Shown: positions 10,802 to 20,775 of the stretch, piece by piece
Layout of the letters: each line of letters starts with the position of its first letter
Numbering within the stretch: position 1 is the stretch's first letter
NCBI RefSeq assembly: GCF_963678635.1
Contig: NC_087063.1
Coordinates: forward strand, 38,952,759 to 39,016,758
Reading direction: 5' to 3'
DNA from: Symsagittifera roscoffensis
Taxonomy: Eukaryota; Xenacoelomorpha; Acoela; Convolutidae
DNA: 64,000 nt
Translations under genes and position numbers: made by a program
The notes under the pieces: model-generated
What the model saw: only the letters and a program-made list of their open reading frames with translations
Database searches by the model: none
Told to the model about the DNA's origin: nothing

Positions 10802-11283
10802 AAATTTTGGTTCTACTATGATAGAGTGGTCCCTTGAAAATAACCAGGTCCCTTGAGAATAGGACACCTAGAGCTCTCAATTCGTTTAATAATTATGATT
10901 ACGCCTTTCAGAAAGATGTCGCAGTATATTTTCAAACAAATTTCATGTTTTGTTACCTCTTAAAACAATCCCCCTCACCAATTAAGGTTGAAATTTAAAA
11001 AAAAACCGCCAATAGTGGGTTTTCATGACAAATAAATCAATCCAATTATATGGTTGTTAAACCGTAAAATAAAGAGGGGCGAGCAAATTTCAATATATCA
11101 ACAACAGTGATTACAATTTTTAATCTGAAAAGTTTCTGGCTGAACATATTTTGCCAGATTTTTGAAATGAATAATTTATACACAAATTAGTTTCCAAAAT
11201 TATAACATGCGAAATGCATGCGTGACCTGTCTATCATAGTTGCTTTTTCGAGGGACCACTCTATCATAGTAGTACCAAATTTT
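10802..11283. mobile_element. MITE with about 30 bp terminal inverted repeats
   Basis: The ends are inverted copies: GGTTCTACTATGATAGAGTG at 10809 and, read on the other strand from 11276, GGTACTACTATGATAGAGTG, each continuing into GTCCCT(T/C)GAAAA. Both are bordered by AAATTTT (10802-10808 and 11277-11283), a probable 7 bp target-site duplication. The 468 bp between has no ORF, so this is a non-autonomous DNA transposon. The superfamily is not clear from the ends. Confidence 0.8.
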
Positions 11284-11710
11284 TAAATCACAAAAAAAAT
11301 GGTTAAATTTTAAAAACAATGAAAAATTTTTAAAAATTTGTTAATTTTGACTTTATCAAAAGTTAGATTCGGATGGATCGACAGGTGGTATGAACAACCT
11401 GATGGGTTGGTAAAAAGGCTTTCACTAGCTATAAATTTAGCTATTTATTCGATACAGCACGAACTACTTTTGAAGAAAGAACACTTGAATTACTATACAA
11501 TAAAGAGCCGAGGCATCAGTGTAGCAAAGTGTGAATAATAAAATTGGTTATAAATTCATTGGTTACATCAAACAAAAACAAAACATCAGAAAACAAGCAA
11601 TAAACAAAACAAAAAAAAACAAAATCGGTTACAGTTCGGAAATTGGTTGATTAAAGTATATGAAGTTTCGGATACTATAGAAAAATAAAGATTTAAGAAT
11701 TAGGAACAAG
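11284..11710. other. No gene recognised
   Basis: AT-rich sequence with an A-rich tract around 11565-11625 (AAACAAAACAAAAAA). A 66-codon open frame at 11338-11538 has no recognisable features. Confidence 0.5.
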
Positions 11711-12578
11711 CTGGTAATAAAACTTTACAAACAATTTTACAGATAGTCCAATTATACAGCGTATATACAGAGTATATACAGTTTCTCTTTCAAGCAATGT
11801 GTGAAAAATTAAACTGAATTAAAAAATATAGAACTAGCAAAAACGGAAATCACGCCACGTATTTGTATTAGTACATATAGGATTGTTTCTCAATTCACTC
11901 ACGTAAAATTCTTTCAATTTTTTCTTGAATTCTGTTTTCGATTTTTCTAAATTGCGCAAAATTATGGGCAGTGAATTCCATTTTTTAGAAGTCAAATGAA
12001 AAAAAGATTTTTGTAGAGAAGCAGTCGAACAATGTTTGTCAAAAATAATTTGTTTCGTTCTTTCGTTGAGCCTATAATTGGCAGTCGGTAGTCTCAGTGT
12101 ATTTTCAAAAGCCTTCTTTTTGTTTGTAAGATATTGGTATAAGTATGTTATACACTTTCACTCAATTCTTTTCTCGATTCCAATGAACGATTTGCTAATG
12201 CGAAGAAGGGAAGAAGATTTATCTTAGGAATAAAACATCAATGTTGTGTAAAGCTTTTCAATGAAATAATCACCATCGTCAGACACTGAAATAAAAGCTT
12301 GTATAAAAATGTAAAATGTACATAGTTTAACAAGGTTAAACATTAGAAGAAGATTTAAATTTCGATCTGAAATTGGTTCTTTTTAGCGCCCAGTTCAACT
12401 GTTTCTCCAGAGATAGCATCAAAGTAGCATTAATTTGTTGTAAAAAAATTGCTGAATAATCTAAATGTGATAAAACAAGACAATGAAGCAAGGCAACTAA
12501 TGATAATGTCGGCAGTTGTTGTCCAATTCTATCAATAGTTTTAATCCCTTGGGCCATTTTTTGGAGAATTGTTTTGAA
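11711..12578 (-). pseudogene. 5'-truncated copy of the 3' end of the 2A LINE
   Basis: This is a near-identical copy of 12604-13468. It contains the last 73 codons of ORF2 (MAQGIKTIDRIGQQL onwards, one substitution: RTNF for RTYF) plus the whole 3' untranslated region. It sits immediately downstream of the full-length element in the same orientation. Between them are three imperfect 10 bp units (TTCAAAACAA read on minus, 12570-12602). Confidence 0.85.
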
Positions 12579-13227
12579 CTGTTTTGAATTGTTTTGAAGT
12601 TATTGGTAATAAAACTTTACAAACAATTTTACAGATAGTCCAATTATACAGCGTATATACAGAGTATATACAGTTTCTCTTTCAAGCAATGTGTGAAAAA
12701 TTAAACTGAATTAAAAAATATAGAACTAGCAAAAACGGAAATCACGCCACGTATTTGTATTAGTACATATAGGATTGTTTCTCAATTCACTCACGTAAAA
12801 TTCTTTCAATTTTTTCTTGAATTCTGTTTTCGATTTTTCTAAATTGCGCAAAATTATGGGCAGTGAATTCCATTTTTTAGAAGTCAAATGAAAAAAAGAT
12901 TTTTGTAGAGAAGCAGTCGAACAATGTTTGTCAAAAATAATTTGTTTCGTTCTTTCGTTGAGCCTATAATTGGCAGTCGGTAGTCTCAGTGTATTTTCAA
13001 AAGCCTTCTTTTTGTTTGTAAGATATTGGTATAAGTATGTTATACACTTTCACTCAATTCTTTTCTCGATTCCAATGAACGATTTGCTAATGCGAAGAAG
13101 GGAAGAAGATTTATCTTAGGAATAAAACATCAATGTTGTGTAAAGCTTTTCAATGAAATAATCACCATCGTCAGACACTGAAATAAAAGCTTGTATAAAA
13201 ATGTAAAATGTACATAGTTTAACAAGG

Positions 13228-16059
13228 TTAAACATTAGAAGAAGATTTAAATTTCGATCTGAAATATGTTCTTTTTAGCGCCCAGTTCAACTGTTTCTCC
13301 AGAGATAGCATCAAAGTAGCATTAATTTGTTGTAAAAAAATTGCTGAATAATCTAAATGTGATAAAACAAGACAATGAAGCAAGGCAACTAATGATAATG
13401 TCGGCAGTTGTTGTCCAATTCTATCAATAGTTTTAATCCCTTGGGCCATTTTTTGGAGAATTGTTTTGATTTGAGCATGAAAAGATAAACTTGAATCAAG
13501 AATTATGCCTAAATATTTGCATTCTGATTTTTTGGCTACATAATGCCCACTAATTGCTAGTTTATCAGTATCCACATTTTTGCTATCATTTTTTTGACAA
13601 AATGTTATAAATTCCGATTTAGATGCATTCAGATTCAATTGGTTCTCTGCAAAAAATTCCGTTAGATTATTGAGTGATTTTTGCAATCGATTCAAAGCAT
13701 CCTCAGAAATTATAGAAGAGGAAAAAACCATACAGTCGTCAGCATATTGAACTAAAGTACAACCTTCATATAATCGCTCTTGTACGTCATTAACATATAT
13801 ATTGAACAACAACGGATCAAGTACCGTTCCTTGTGGGACACCTCGTTTTATTTCAATCCAGTCTGAAAAAATTCCAATGACGTTTACTCTTTGAATACGT
13901 TTGTTTAGGAAGCTAGCAATTAAAGCATTTGCTCCAATTGAAAAACCGAGAGAAAGCATTTTTTCAATTAAAACTTCATGCGAAATAGAATCAAAAGCCT
14001 TGGACAGATCTAATAAAGCTGCATGTACGATTTTTTTTGAATCTATTTGATTTCGAATACTTTCTGTCACATAAACAAGAGCATCTTGTGTTGAAATTTT
14101 TTTGCGAAATCCGAATTGAAATGGTGTCATTATTTGAAATTTGTCAAGATGTTCTGTTATTTCGGCATGTAAAACTTTTTCAAAAATTTTAGAAAAAGCA
14201 CAAGTTATTGATATTGGCCGATAATTTTTTGCATCCATTGGGTCATCTTTTTTGAACAAAGGGGTTACGTTTGCTTTTTTCAGTTCGATCGGGAAAATGT
14301 TCTCATCTAAGCAAGTATTTATGACAAAAGTTAAATGTGGAACTATAACTGATTGACCGTCAATGATTGCCCAAGCAGGTACGGTACAAGGTCCGAGAGG
14401 TTTTCTAACATTGATTTTTCGAACTATATCAAAGCATTGCTTCACTGTAATGTGTTGAAAATGAAAAGGTGCAGATTCAGAGGCAGATGTAGTGTAATTC
14501 GGAGGCTTTTTAGCGCCAAAAAATTCGCCTAAGTTTGAAAAAATATAATTTGAATGATTGGCAATTTTTTTGTCTCGGGTTATCATTTCACTGAAGGAAT
14601 TTCGTAGAACTGTAATTCGATTGTTGCCAGAACGTGTACCTCTAACTTGGTTAATATATTTCCATTTTTGTTGGATAGTGCTGAGAAGTGAAAAACAATT
14701 TTTTGAATGATCGAGTAGTTTACTTCTAATCAATTGGCTCATTTGATTATGTAAAAACTGGTACTTTGACCAATTATCGCTTGTGCTTTGACTGCGATAT
14801 GATCTGAGTGAATTCTGTTTCTTAGTCAACAATTGCTGACATTCTGAATCGAACCATTCCGTTTTCAACACGTTTTTTGGTTTAAAATTACGAACAAACT
14901 TTTTTTCGATAGGAGCATGTTGCTGTAGAGCACAAGAAATTAAATAAATCATCGTCGAGAACATATTTTGTGCGTCTGTACATTGATATAAGAGATACCA
15001 GGGAAGAGCGGAGAGTGAATTGCAAAATTCATTTTTCTGATAATTTTTCTTATTGAAAGTCGAAATTATCCTCGGTAAAATTTTGCCGCATTTTATATCC
15101 GTCAAAATCAATGAAGCAAAATGGTCGGTTTTATACGGTGTATCAAAACAAAATTCAATGCCGTTTGTTTCATAGTCACTGATTATGTAGTCGATATGAG
15201 TTTTTGTTGAGGAACTAATTCTGGTCTCATCGTTTGGACAAAAAACCTTCAATCCATATGGAATATTTATAGAACCTAAATTTTCTTTTTCTTTGCTATC
15301 CAGATAATTTATGTTATAATCACCCAGAAGCGTAATTTTATTAGAAACTGAAAATGCATTATCTATGTTAAGCGTTAATTGTTCCAAATAATCAATAAAG
15401 TTTGATCTGCTTGGGTTATAACACAAATTAACTAACATTTTTTCTTTACTCGAAATGTTAAATGTAGATTTGCACTCAACCCACACTGACTCATATTTTT
15501 CTTTATCAAATAAATTTAAATCAGGCCTCAATTTCGGAGCCAATTTGACTGGTATATATAACAAAACGCCACCGCCTTTCTTTTTTACCGCTGATTGCCT
15601 ATCATATCTGAACATCGCATGCGTTCTAGGTTGGAAATTCCATAAATTGTCACTATCTTCTTTTTTAAGCCACGTTTCGGAAATTCCTATAATTGTATTT
15701 TCGCCCATATCATCAAGAAATTTTTTCAATTGCATCCGTTTTCTAATAATACTTTGAAAATTCAAATGAACAAATTTAAGATTTGCACAATTTTTTGAGC
15801 AGATACCGTAGACTGTTTCAATGGTTTCGATAGGACCAGGGTTTTTTTCAACATCCCCACTTTGGGTCAGTAACAACGCGAAAAGGAAAAGATGAGCCAG
15901 TGTGGTAGCTCTCCGCTCATTCATCCCACATTTCGTTGATAATATCTTTTGCTGGCAGCTTAGATAGCCCCAGTAAACAATAGTTTTTTCTTTAGTTTCC
16001 ATCTGAGCCTTGGAAATTAGAAAAATTGCACAAAACAACCAGAATTTAATATTCAGCAT
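13228..16059 (-). CDS. LINE ORF2: signal-like leader, 2A peptide, APE endonuclease, reverse transcriptase
   Basis: This is a 943-residue protein. Residues 1-19 look like a signal peptide (hydrophobic FWLFCAIFLISKA). A second hydrophobic run (LAHLFLFALLLTQ) leads into the 2A motif GDVEKNPGP at residues 68-76. The endonuclease follows from about residue 93: HLNFQS (metal-binding Asn), GISETW (catalytic Glu), LLGDYNINY, THIDYIISD and KTDHFAS. Before the RT comes KPLGPCTVPAW, then NYRPISI, motif A LLDLSKAFDSISH, motif B KRGVPQGTVLDPLLF and motif C QYADDCMV (YADD at 772-775). The C-terminal thumb region is intact. ORF2 supplies target nicking and reverse transcription. In published 2A elements the leader can be released cotranslationally, or can direct part of the product to the secretory route. 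An alternative ATG at residue 46 would also keep the 2A motif. Confidence 0.93.
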   Translation of the reverse strand: MLNIKFWLFCAIFLISKAQMETKEKTIVYWGYLSCQQKILSTKCGMNERRATTLAHLFLFALLLTQSGDVEKNPGPIETIETVYGICSKNCANLKFVHLNFQSIIRKRMQLKKFLDDMGENTIIGISETWLKKEDSDNLWNFQPRTHAMFRYDRQSAVKKKGGGVLLYIPVKLAPKLRPDLNLFDKEKYESVWVECKSTFNISSKEKMLVNLCYNPSRSNFIDYLEQLTLNIDNAFSVSNKITLLGDYNINYLDSKEKENLGSINIPYGLKVFCPNDETRISSSTKTHIDYIISDYETNGIEFCFDTPYKTDHFASLILTDIKCGKILPRIISTFNKKNYQKNEFCNSLSALPWYLLYQCTDAQNMFSTMIYLISCALQQHAPIEKKFVRNFKPKNVLKTEWFDSECQQLLTKKQNSLRSYRSQSTSDNWSKYQFLHNQMSQLIRSKLLDHSKNCFSLLSTIQQKWKYINQVRGTRSGNNRITVLRNSFSEMITRDKKIANHSNYIFSNLGEFFGAKKPPNYTTSASESAPFHFQHITVKQCFDIVRKINVRKPLGPCTVPAWAIIDGQSVIVPHLTFVINTCLDENIFPIELKKANVTPLFKKDDPMDAKNYRPISITCAFSKIFEKVLHAEITEHLDKFQIMTPFQFGFRKKISTQDALVYVTESIRNQIDSKKIVHAALLDLSKAFDSISHEVLIEKMLSLGFSIGANALIASFLNKRIQRVNVIGIFSDWIEIKRGVPQGTVLDPLLFNIYVNDVQERLYEGCTLVQYADDCMVFSSSIISEDALNRLQKSLNNLTEFFAENQLNLNASKSEFITFCQKNDSKNVDTDKLAISGHYVAKKSECKYLGIILDSSLSFHAQIKTILQKMAQGIKTIDRIGQQLPTLSLVALLHCLVLSHLDYSAIFLQQINATLMLSLEKQLNWALKRTYFRSKFKSSSNV
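15832..15885 (-). other. 2A ribosome-skipping peptide coding site
   Basis: The site encodes LFALLLTQSGDVEKNPGP, which fits the 2A consensus D(V/I)ExNPGP exactly. Skipping is expected between G75 and P76 of ORF2. This would release a 75-residue leader and start the main product with proline. The hydrophobic run just before it matches the signal-sequence type of 2A reported in invertebrate LINEs. Confidence 0.93.
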
Positions 16060-16125
16060 AATAAGTTAAATAAATTAAATAATCGCCAGTGTTTGCACCA
16101 AGAAAAAATGCGAAACTAGTATTTC

Positions 16126-17133
16126 CTAAAAAAATTTTGCACCGTTTTGGAAAAATTGTAACATTTCTGCTGTTTTTGGATCTAAATTTGATGATTGTTG
16201 GGTTTGCTTCATTCTGGGGCGGGTTGTAATCTCACATGTGTTTGTGTTTGCATTAATATCAGAACCTCTAAAAGAATCTCTAAAACTTTGCACCAAAATT
16301 TCAACACCCCCATCAGAAGGATGCAAACCATCCGAGCTAAGAGCATCGGTATTTTGACTACAATTTTTGTTTATGTCTAAAATATCCAATTTTACTTCGC
16401 CCAAGTCTTTTACATTCCGTACTAAATTAAGAATTTGCTTGTTTAGCTTCTGTACATTTGGATTAAAATCTTTTCTAAAAGCGCCTAAGGGAGTTACAGT
16501 ACATAGTGAAATTGTTTCTGGGGAGAATTTATGATTTATGAGATAAATTAGTTTTTCTAAGCTACTCACGGCTTCCTTCGCGTCGAAATCATGTGAGAGG
16601 CAGTCATTTATTCCAATTAGCGTAGTTACATGTTTAAAATGTCGCGATTTACTGTTTCTCACGCGTTCCAGCAATGCAGAAATTTTGTGCCCACCAAATC
16701 CTCTCGCCAACACATTTTCCGATATTTGTTCCCCATTGATTCTGTTAACAATTGAGTCTCCCAGTAATAGGCCACAATATTCTCCTTCTCGTGGTAAAAA
16801 TAAATGTTTTCGTTGCTGGTCGAATTTTTCTTCTTGAATATTGGTTGCTTGTTTTTTGATTTCTTGGTTATTCTTGCTTTCTTGGTTATTTTCGCTTCGT
16901 TTGTTCTGATTGCTGCTCCGAGTTCCAATCTTGCTCCATTCGTTTTCAAATTTGTTTTCTGTAATTTTCGAAAAGAACGAACTAATTTTAAAAATAAAAC
17001 GGTGAGAATAAAATGCCAGTAGAGAGTTCTGATGAATCTTGTCCGCGACTTGAAAGATGCATAACCTACATATCGAAAAAGTAGAATGTGAAATCCTCAA
17101 TGCCGGCACCTTTTCATTATTAAAGGTACCCAT
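16126..17133 (-). CDS. LINE ORF1: SGNH-hydrolase (esterase-like) protein
   Basis: This 335-residue protein lies upstream of the 2A ORF2. Residues 60-110 are a charged, Asn/Gln/Lys-rich linker. The SGNH domain follows: LLLGDSIVNRI (GDS at 125-127, nucleophile Ser), GFGGHKI (block II Gly), LIGINDCLS (GxND, 174-177) and SSDGLHPSDGG (DGLH, 268-271, catalytic Asp and His). All four blocks needed for hydrolase activity are present. Esterase-type ORF1 proteins are known in CR1/L2-like LINEs and have been linked to RNP assembly or membrane contact. The start is the first ATG after the leader. An Arg/Asn-rich C-terminal tail of about 50 residues has no recognised domain. Confidence 0.9.
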   Translation of the reverse strand: MGTFNNEKVPALRISHSTFSICRLCIFQVADKIHQNSLLAFYSHRFIFKISSFFSKITENKFENEWSKIGTRSSNQNKRSENNQESKNNQEIKKQATNIQEEKFDQQRKHLFLPREGEYCGLLLGDSIVNRINGEQISENVLARGFGGHKISALLERVRNSKSRHFKHVTTLIGINDCLSHDFDAKEAVSSLEKLIYLINHKFSPETISLCTVTPLGAFRKDFNPNVQKLNKQILNLVRNVKDLGEVKLDILDINKNCSQNTDALSSDGLHPSDGGVEILVQSFRDSFRGSDINANTNTCEITTRPRMKQTQQSSNLDPKTAEMLQFFQNGAKFF

Positions 17134-17189
17134 TTTATTAAATTATAAAAACGAAGAACGCGAAAATTCCAGAACAGTCTAGAAAGGCG

Positions 17190-19330
17190 ATAACAACAAC
17201 AACAACGACAAAACTTTTATTTAAATCGGATAATACATCCAATACATGTTTACAAATTTAAGTGTACACTCCTCTTAAAACTCTCGAAGGGAAAACACAG
17301 TTGTTTTTCCAATTTAGTCTTCATAACTCCAGCGTTTCTGGGTCGCAGCATATCCGCGGCATAATCCGTTCTGCGTGGTACGATTTGATATAGCTGATGC
17401 AGATACCCGGTCTCGGTTATTTTGCGTAGCAAGGCCTGGTCAGATTTGCGGATAATTTCGCGAATAGGTTCAATTTCGTCAATAATCCCAAAAAATTGTG
17501 CTTTGCTCTGAACTCGGTCTATTTGATCTAGTAAATATGAATAAGTACCACCCCAAACAGACGCGCAGTAAGCTAGTCGAGATATTACCAAAGAATTATA
17601 AAGTAATTTCAGCTCTTCCGCTGTATAGTTCAGACGTTCGAGGCGCAACAAAAGATATAAACATGAGACTGACGCTTTGCAGATAGCAGTAATGTGCTCC
17701 TTGAACGACAGATTTTCGTCAAATCTGACACCGAGTATCTTTCGCGACGTCACACGTTCAACTCCAGGAATAGTTCTAGGTTGTTGACCTTTTTTAAACG
17801 ATAACAGAACCTCTTTTGTTTTACCGTCATTCAGCGTCAAGTTTTTGGAGTTAAACTGGACTTCGAGTGCATTAATAACGTCACTGGCATGTTCATGTTC
17901 TCCTAAGCGACCTCCGACAACTGGGGTAAAATCGTCAGCGAATTTAGTGAGTCTACACCGTCTTTCAGGAATGTCAGTTGTGACTGATATGTTATTTGTA
18001 CCACTGTTTAAAAGCGGTGGTCCGTTTACTGTTCCTTGCGGAACGCCTTGACTGGTAGTTAGTTCACGAGATAGTTGATCGTTTACAAGAGTCGAATGAT
18101 TGCGACCAGAAAGAAAACTGTTGTACCAGTTTATAAGAAAGGGGCTATAATGAGACTTATGAAGTCCATCAATAATAGCACGATGGGAAATAGAGTCGAA
18201 CGCTTTGCTTAAATCAAGAGTGATGATTCGAACGTAGTCATTTTCTGAACGGATGTAGTACACATCGTTTAGAAGCTTGATAAGCGCACACGTTGTTGAG
18301 GAACCTTTTCGGAAACCGAACTGATCGTTCGACAGGGTTGAGTGATATCGCTCAGATACAAAGTTGTCAAAGACAATTCACTCAAACACACGAGCAATAA
18401 TAGGAGTCAGACAAATAGGCCGCAGGTCAGAAAACTTAGATGGACGGGGCACTTCGGAATAGGCTTTATGCAACCAATTTTCCAAGTTTCAGGAAAAACC
18501 GAACTTGATAAAGACAGATTAAAAATGTGCGTCAAGGGCTCTGCTAGACTATGGGCGTTTTCACGGTATAACCAATACGGCAGACCGTCAGGGCCAACAG
18601 TAGTTTTTTTCAACTTTGATATGTAATTAAACCCCTGGCGTACATGAACAACAGGAAGTTGGTAGCCATGTGTGTCATAGATTTGAGGCCGCGTGTTTAC
18701 GAGATTAGTGCTAATTTTATTATAATGAGAATTCAGTCTTTTTGCGTCGAAGTGGTTTTCAATGACGGGTTGTTCACGTTTCACATAATAATTGACTTGC
18801 TTCCACCACGATTTGCTTCCCTTTGTTTGTTCCGAGAGTTATTGGAAAAAATCTGGTGGCGAATTTCTGCAGCAACCGCTAAAGCATCATTAAATCGCCT
18901 TTTCTTGAATAGCTTGTTTTTCTTTTTAAGCAAAAGCTTTACAACTGGTGTGACAATGGTGGCTCAGTGTTTCGTAGAAAAACCCGACGCAAGAGACAGA
19001 AATGGTTAAAATACGAGGTGAGGATATGGTTCAATTCTGAAACCGCCGGATTGACCTCATTTGTATGCAGAATTTGAGTAAAGTCACATTGATCCAATGC
19101 AAGATTGCAAGGTCGTTTAAATTGAACACGTTGGTCTCGGAAAACCATAGAAATTTGTCAAGATTTCGTTGCGATAATTGCGTGTGTTTAAGATTGATTG
19201 TTTGATGTAAGATCAGGCTCGGATCTAATATTTTCACGATGAGGGGCGGATTCGCAATAAATTTGACAATTTTGTCGAGCTTTTTTTTAGATAGACAAAA
19301 TTGATTTTCTGAGCTCTCCCAAATCACTAT
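17190..19330 (-). pseudogene. APE-type LINE remnant, RT and upstream region, with (GTT)n tail
   Basis: The 3' end lies at low coordinates: a (GTT)n-type tail at 17190-17212, then a 337-codon open RT part (17250-18263) with TLDLSKAFDSISH, TSQGVPQGTVNGPPLLN and LTKFADDFTPVVGG, and a C-terminal LYQIVPRRTDYA. A frameshift near 18400 separates a second open part (18407-18784) with LKKTTVGPDGLPYWLYRE and SSVFPETWKIGCIKPIP. Further up, to about 19330, only broken stretches remain, including a basic region (KKKNKLFKKRRF). The endonuclease is not convincingly visible. The RT resembles the plus-strand remnant at 22626-24125 more than the 2A LINE. Confidence 0.75.
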
Positions 19331-19479
19331 AAAGACCCCATTCTAAAGCCCCCCCCGTAAATCCGCGTCTGTGTAAGATTATATGATTTGCAAATGTAAT
19401 ATCTAAAAAAGCAACTTACCCCATAAGAAACCATAAAAGAAATCATTCTTGTTAATGATCAACGAAAAAATTTCAGGAT

Positions 19480-20299
19480 TTTATCAGAAGTGAGAATGAA
19501 ATGAAGCGCACGCTAGACCTGCTACAGCCAAAAGGAACATCCGCATGGCTGACTTCTCTGCCATATAGGGAGCAGAATTTTTACTTGAACAGAGACGAGT
19601 TCCGGGATGCGCTATGTCTCCGATATGGATGGCACCTGAAAGGAATGGCTTAAACTTGTGAGTGTGGCGTGGCAAATGATATCGACCATGCCTTGATTTG
19701 TAAGTTGGGTGGTTTCGTCATAAGGCGTCACAACGCTGTCCGCGACGTCAAAGCCGACTTTCTACGTAACGTGTGCAAGGATGAGAGCGTTGAGCCCGGT
19801 CTGATCCAATTGACGGGAAATGAAGAACTTGCAAGTGGAAGCAATCTGGAAGACAATGCAAGACTGGATATTTCTTGTCGAGGTTTTTGGGCGCCGCGGC
19901 AGAAAATGTTTCTTGACGTCCGTTTCACACACCCAAACGCTCCAAGTAATAGGAACCGAAAACTAAAGCCACTCCTAAAGACTCATGAGAATCGGAAAAA
20001 AAGTCAAATACAACGACCGCGTTCTGCAGGTAGAGCATGCCTCTTTTACCCCCTTGATTTTTGCGACCAACGGCGCCATGGGTGAGGAGGCAGAGCGATA
20101 TCATGCTATACTGGCGGAAAAACTGAGGGAGAAGCTGAACTGTACGTATGCGGACACTATGAACTATACCCAGAAGAAGCTCTCCTTCACCATCCTGAAA
20201 ACTGCCTTGATAGCCTTGAGAGGACACCGGAAGAAACAGCAATACACGTCCTCTAGTACCCGAGACACCGACATAAACATTTTGTGCCACAATCAATAA
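19480..20299 (+). pseudogene. RLE-type LINE C-terminal endonuclease region
   Basis: Readable blocks are TSAWLTSLPYREQNFYLN, FRDALCLRYGW, a TAA stop near 19651, then CECGVANDIDHALICKLGG, RRHNAVRD, ARLDISCRGFW and FLDVRFTHPNAPSN (nuclease core). A frameshift near 19985 leads to VKYNDRVLQVEHASFTPLIF and FTILKTALIALRGHR, the usual end of these proteins. It covers only the last third of the ORF. The two lesions are few, so it is younger than its neighbours. Confidence 0.8.
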
Positions 20300-20489
20300 A
20301 CATACCTCATCGAATATCATTCCAGCATAAATTGTACATTTTCAGTATTTCTCTATACTTTATACTGATGGTTAATTCAAAACCTTTCCCAAAAAAATGA
20401 TATGGGAGTTCTGCAAATAAGCAAACTGACTTTGAAGGTAATGCCCACAGTTTTTTGGATTTTTTTTGCTGTTGACCTGGCCTCTGAAA

Positions 20490-20775
20490 AAGAAGCCTTT
20501 AAATGGCTCATTGCTTGAACACTGAGCAGATACAACTTCAAACGGAAAGAATCCAACTTCAGAGATGGTGTTTACGGATGGATACGATTGGAACCGACCA
20601 AAACCCCTTTAACATGTGAATGTGATGCAAATTTCAACCTGAAGCATGCCCTAAACGGGGCAGAGCGGTTAGACAAACATATCACATACTGAAACTAGAG
20701 ACATTCGCCAACCTCATGAACGAGGTTTGCCATGAAGTCGAGATTGACCCGAAATTTCAGCCGCTGCAAGGCTGT
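20490..20775 (+). pseudogene. RLE-type LINE fragment (before the nuclease core)
   Basis: The sequence encodes frameshifted pieces matching residues around the Cys cluster of the element at 3745-5705 (RYNFKRKESNFRDGVYG, then TCECDANFNLKHAL, LMNEVCHEVEIDPKFQPLQG). It stops abruptly after that block and joins at about 20776 to a LINE 5' leader. Confidence 0.7.

Larger units (their letters stand above)
12604..17185 (-). mobile_element. Apparently full-length APE-type LINE with 2A peptide (two ORFs)
   Basis: About 4.6 kb on the minus strand: a short leader, ORF1 (SGNH, 335 codons), a 66-base gap, ORF2 (2A, endonuclease, RT, 943 codons) and a 3' UTR of about 620 bases. Both ORFs are open and keep their catalytic motifs, which is rare in this window and suggests recent activity. 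The RT resembles the CR1/L2 group, and I do not claim a clade. The 5' end abuts the (GTT)n tail of the neighbouring LINE at about 17190. Confidence 0.85.

Noticed and set aside
16804-17022. Hydrophobic plus-strand ORF resembling a small membrane protein
   Set aside because: It is antisense to the Asn/Lys-rich part of the SGNH ORF1; poly-Asn/Lys codons read as Phe/Leu/Val on the other strand.
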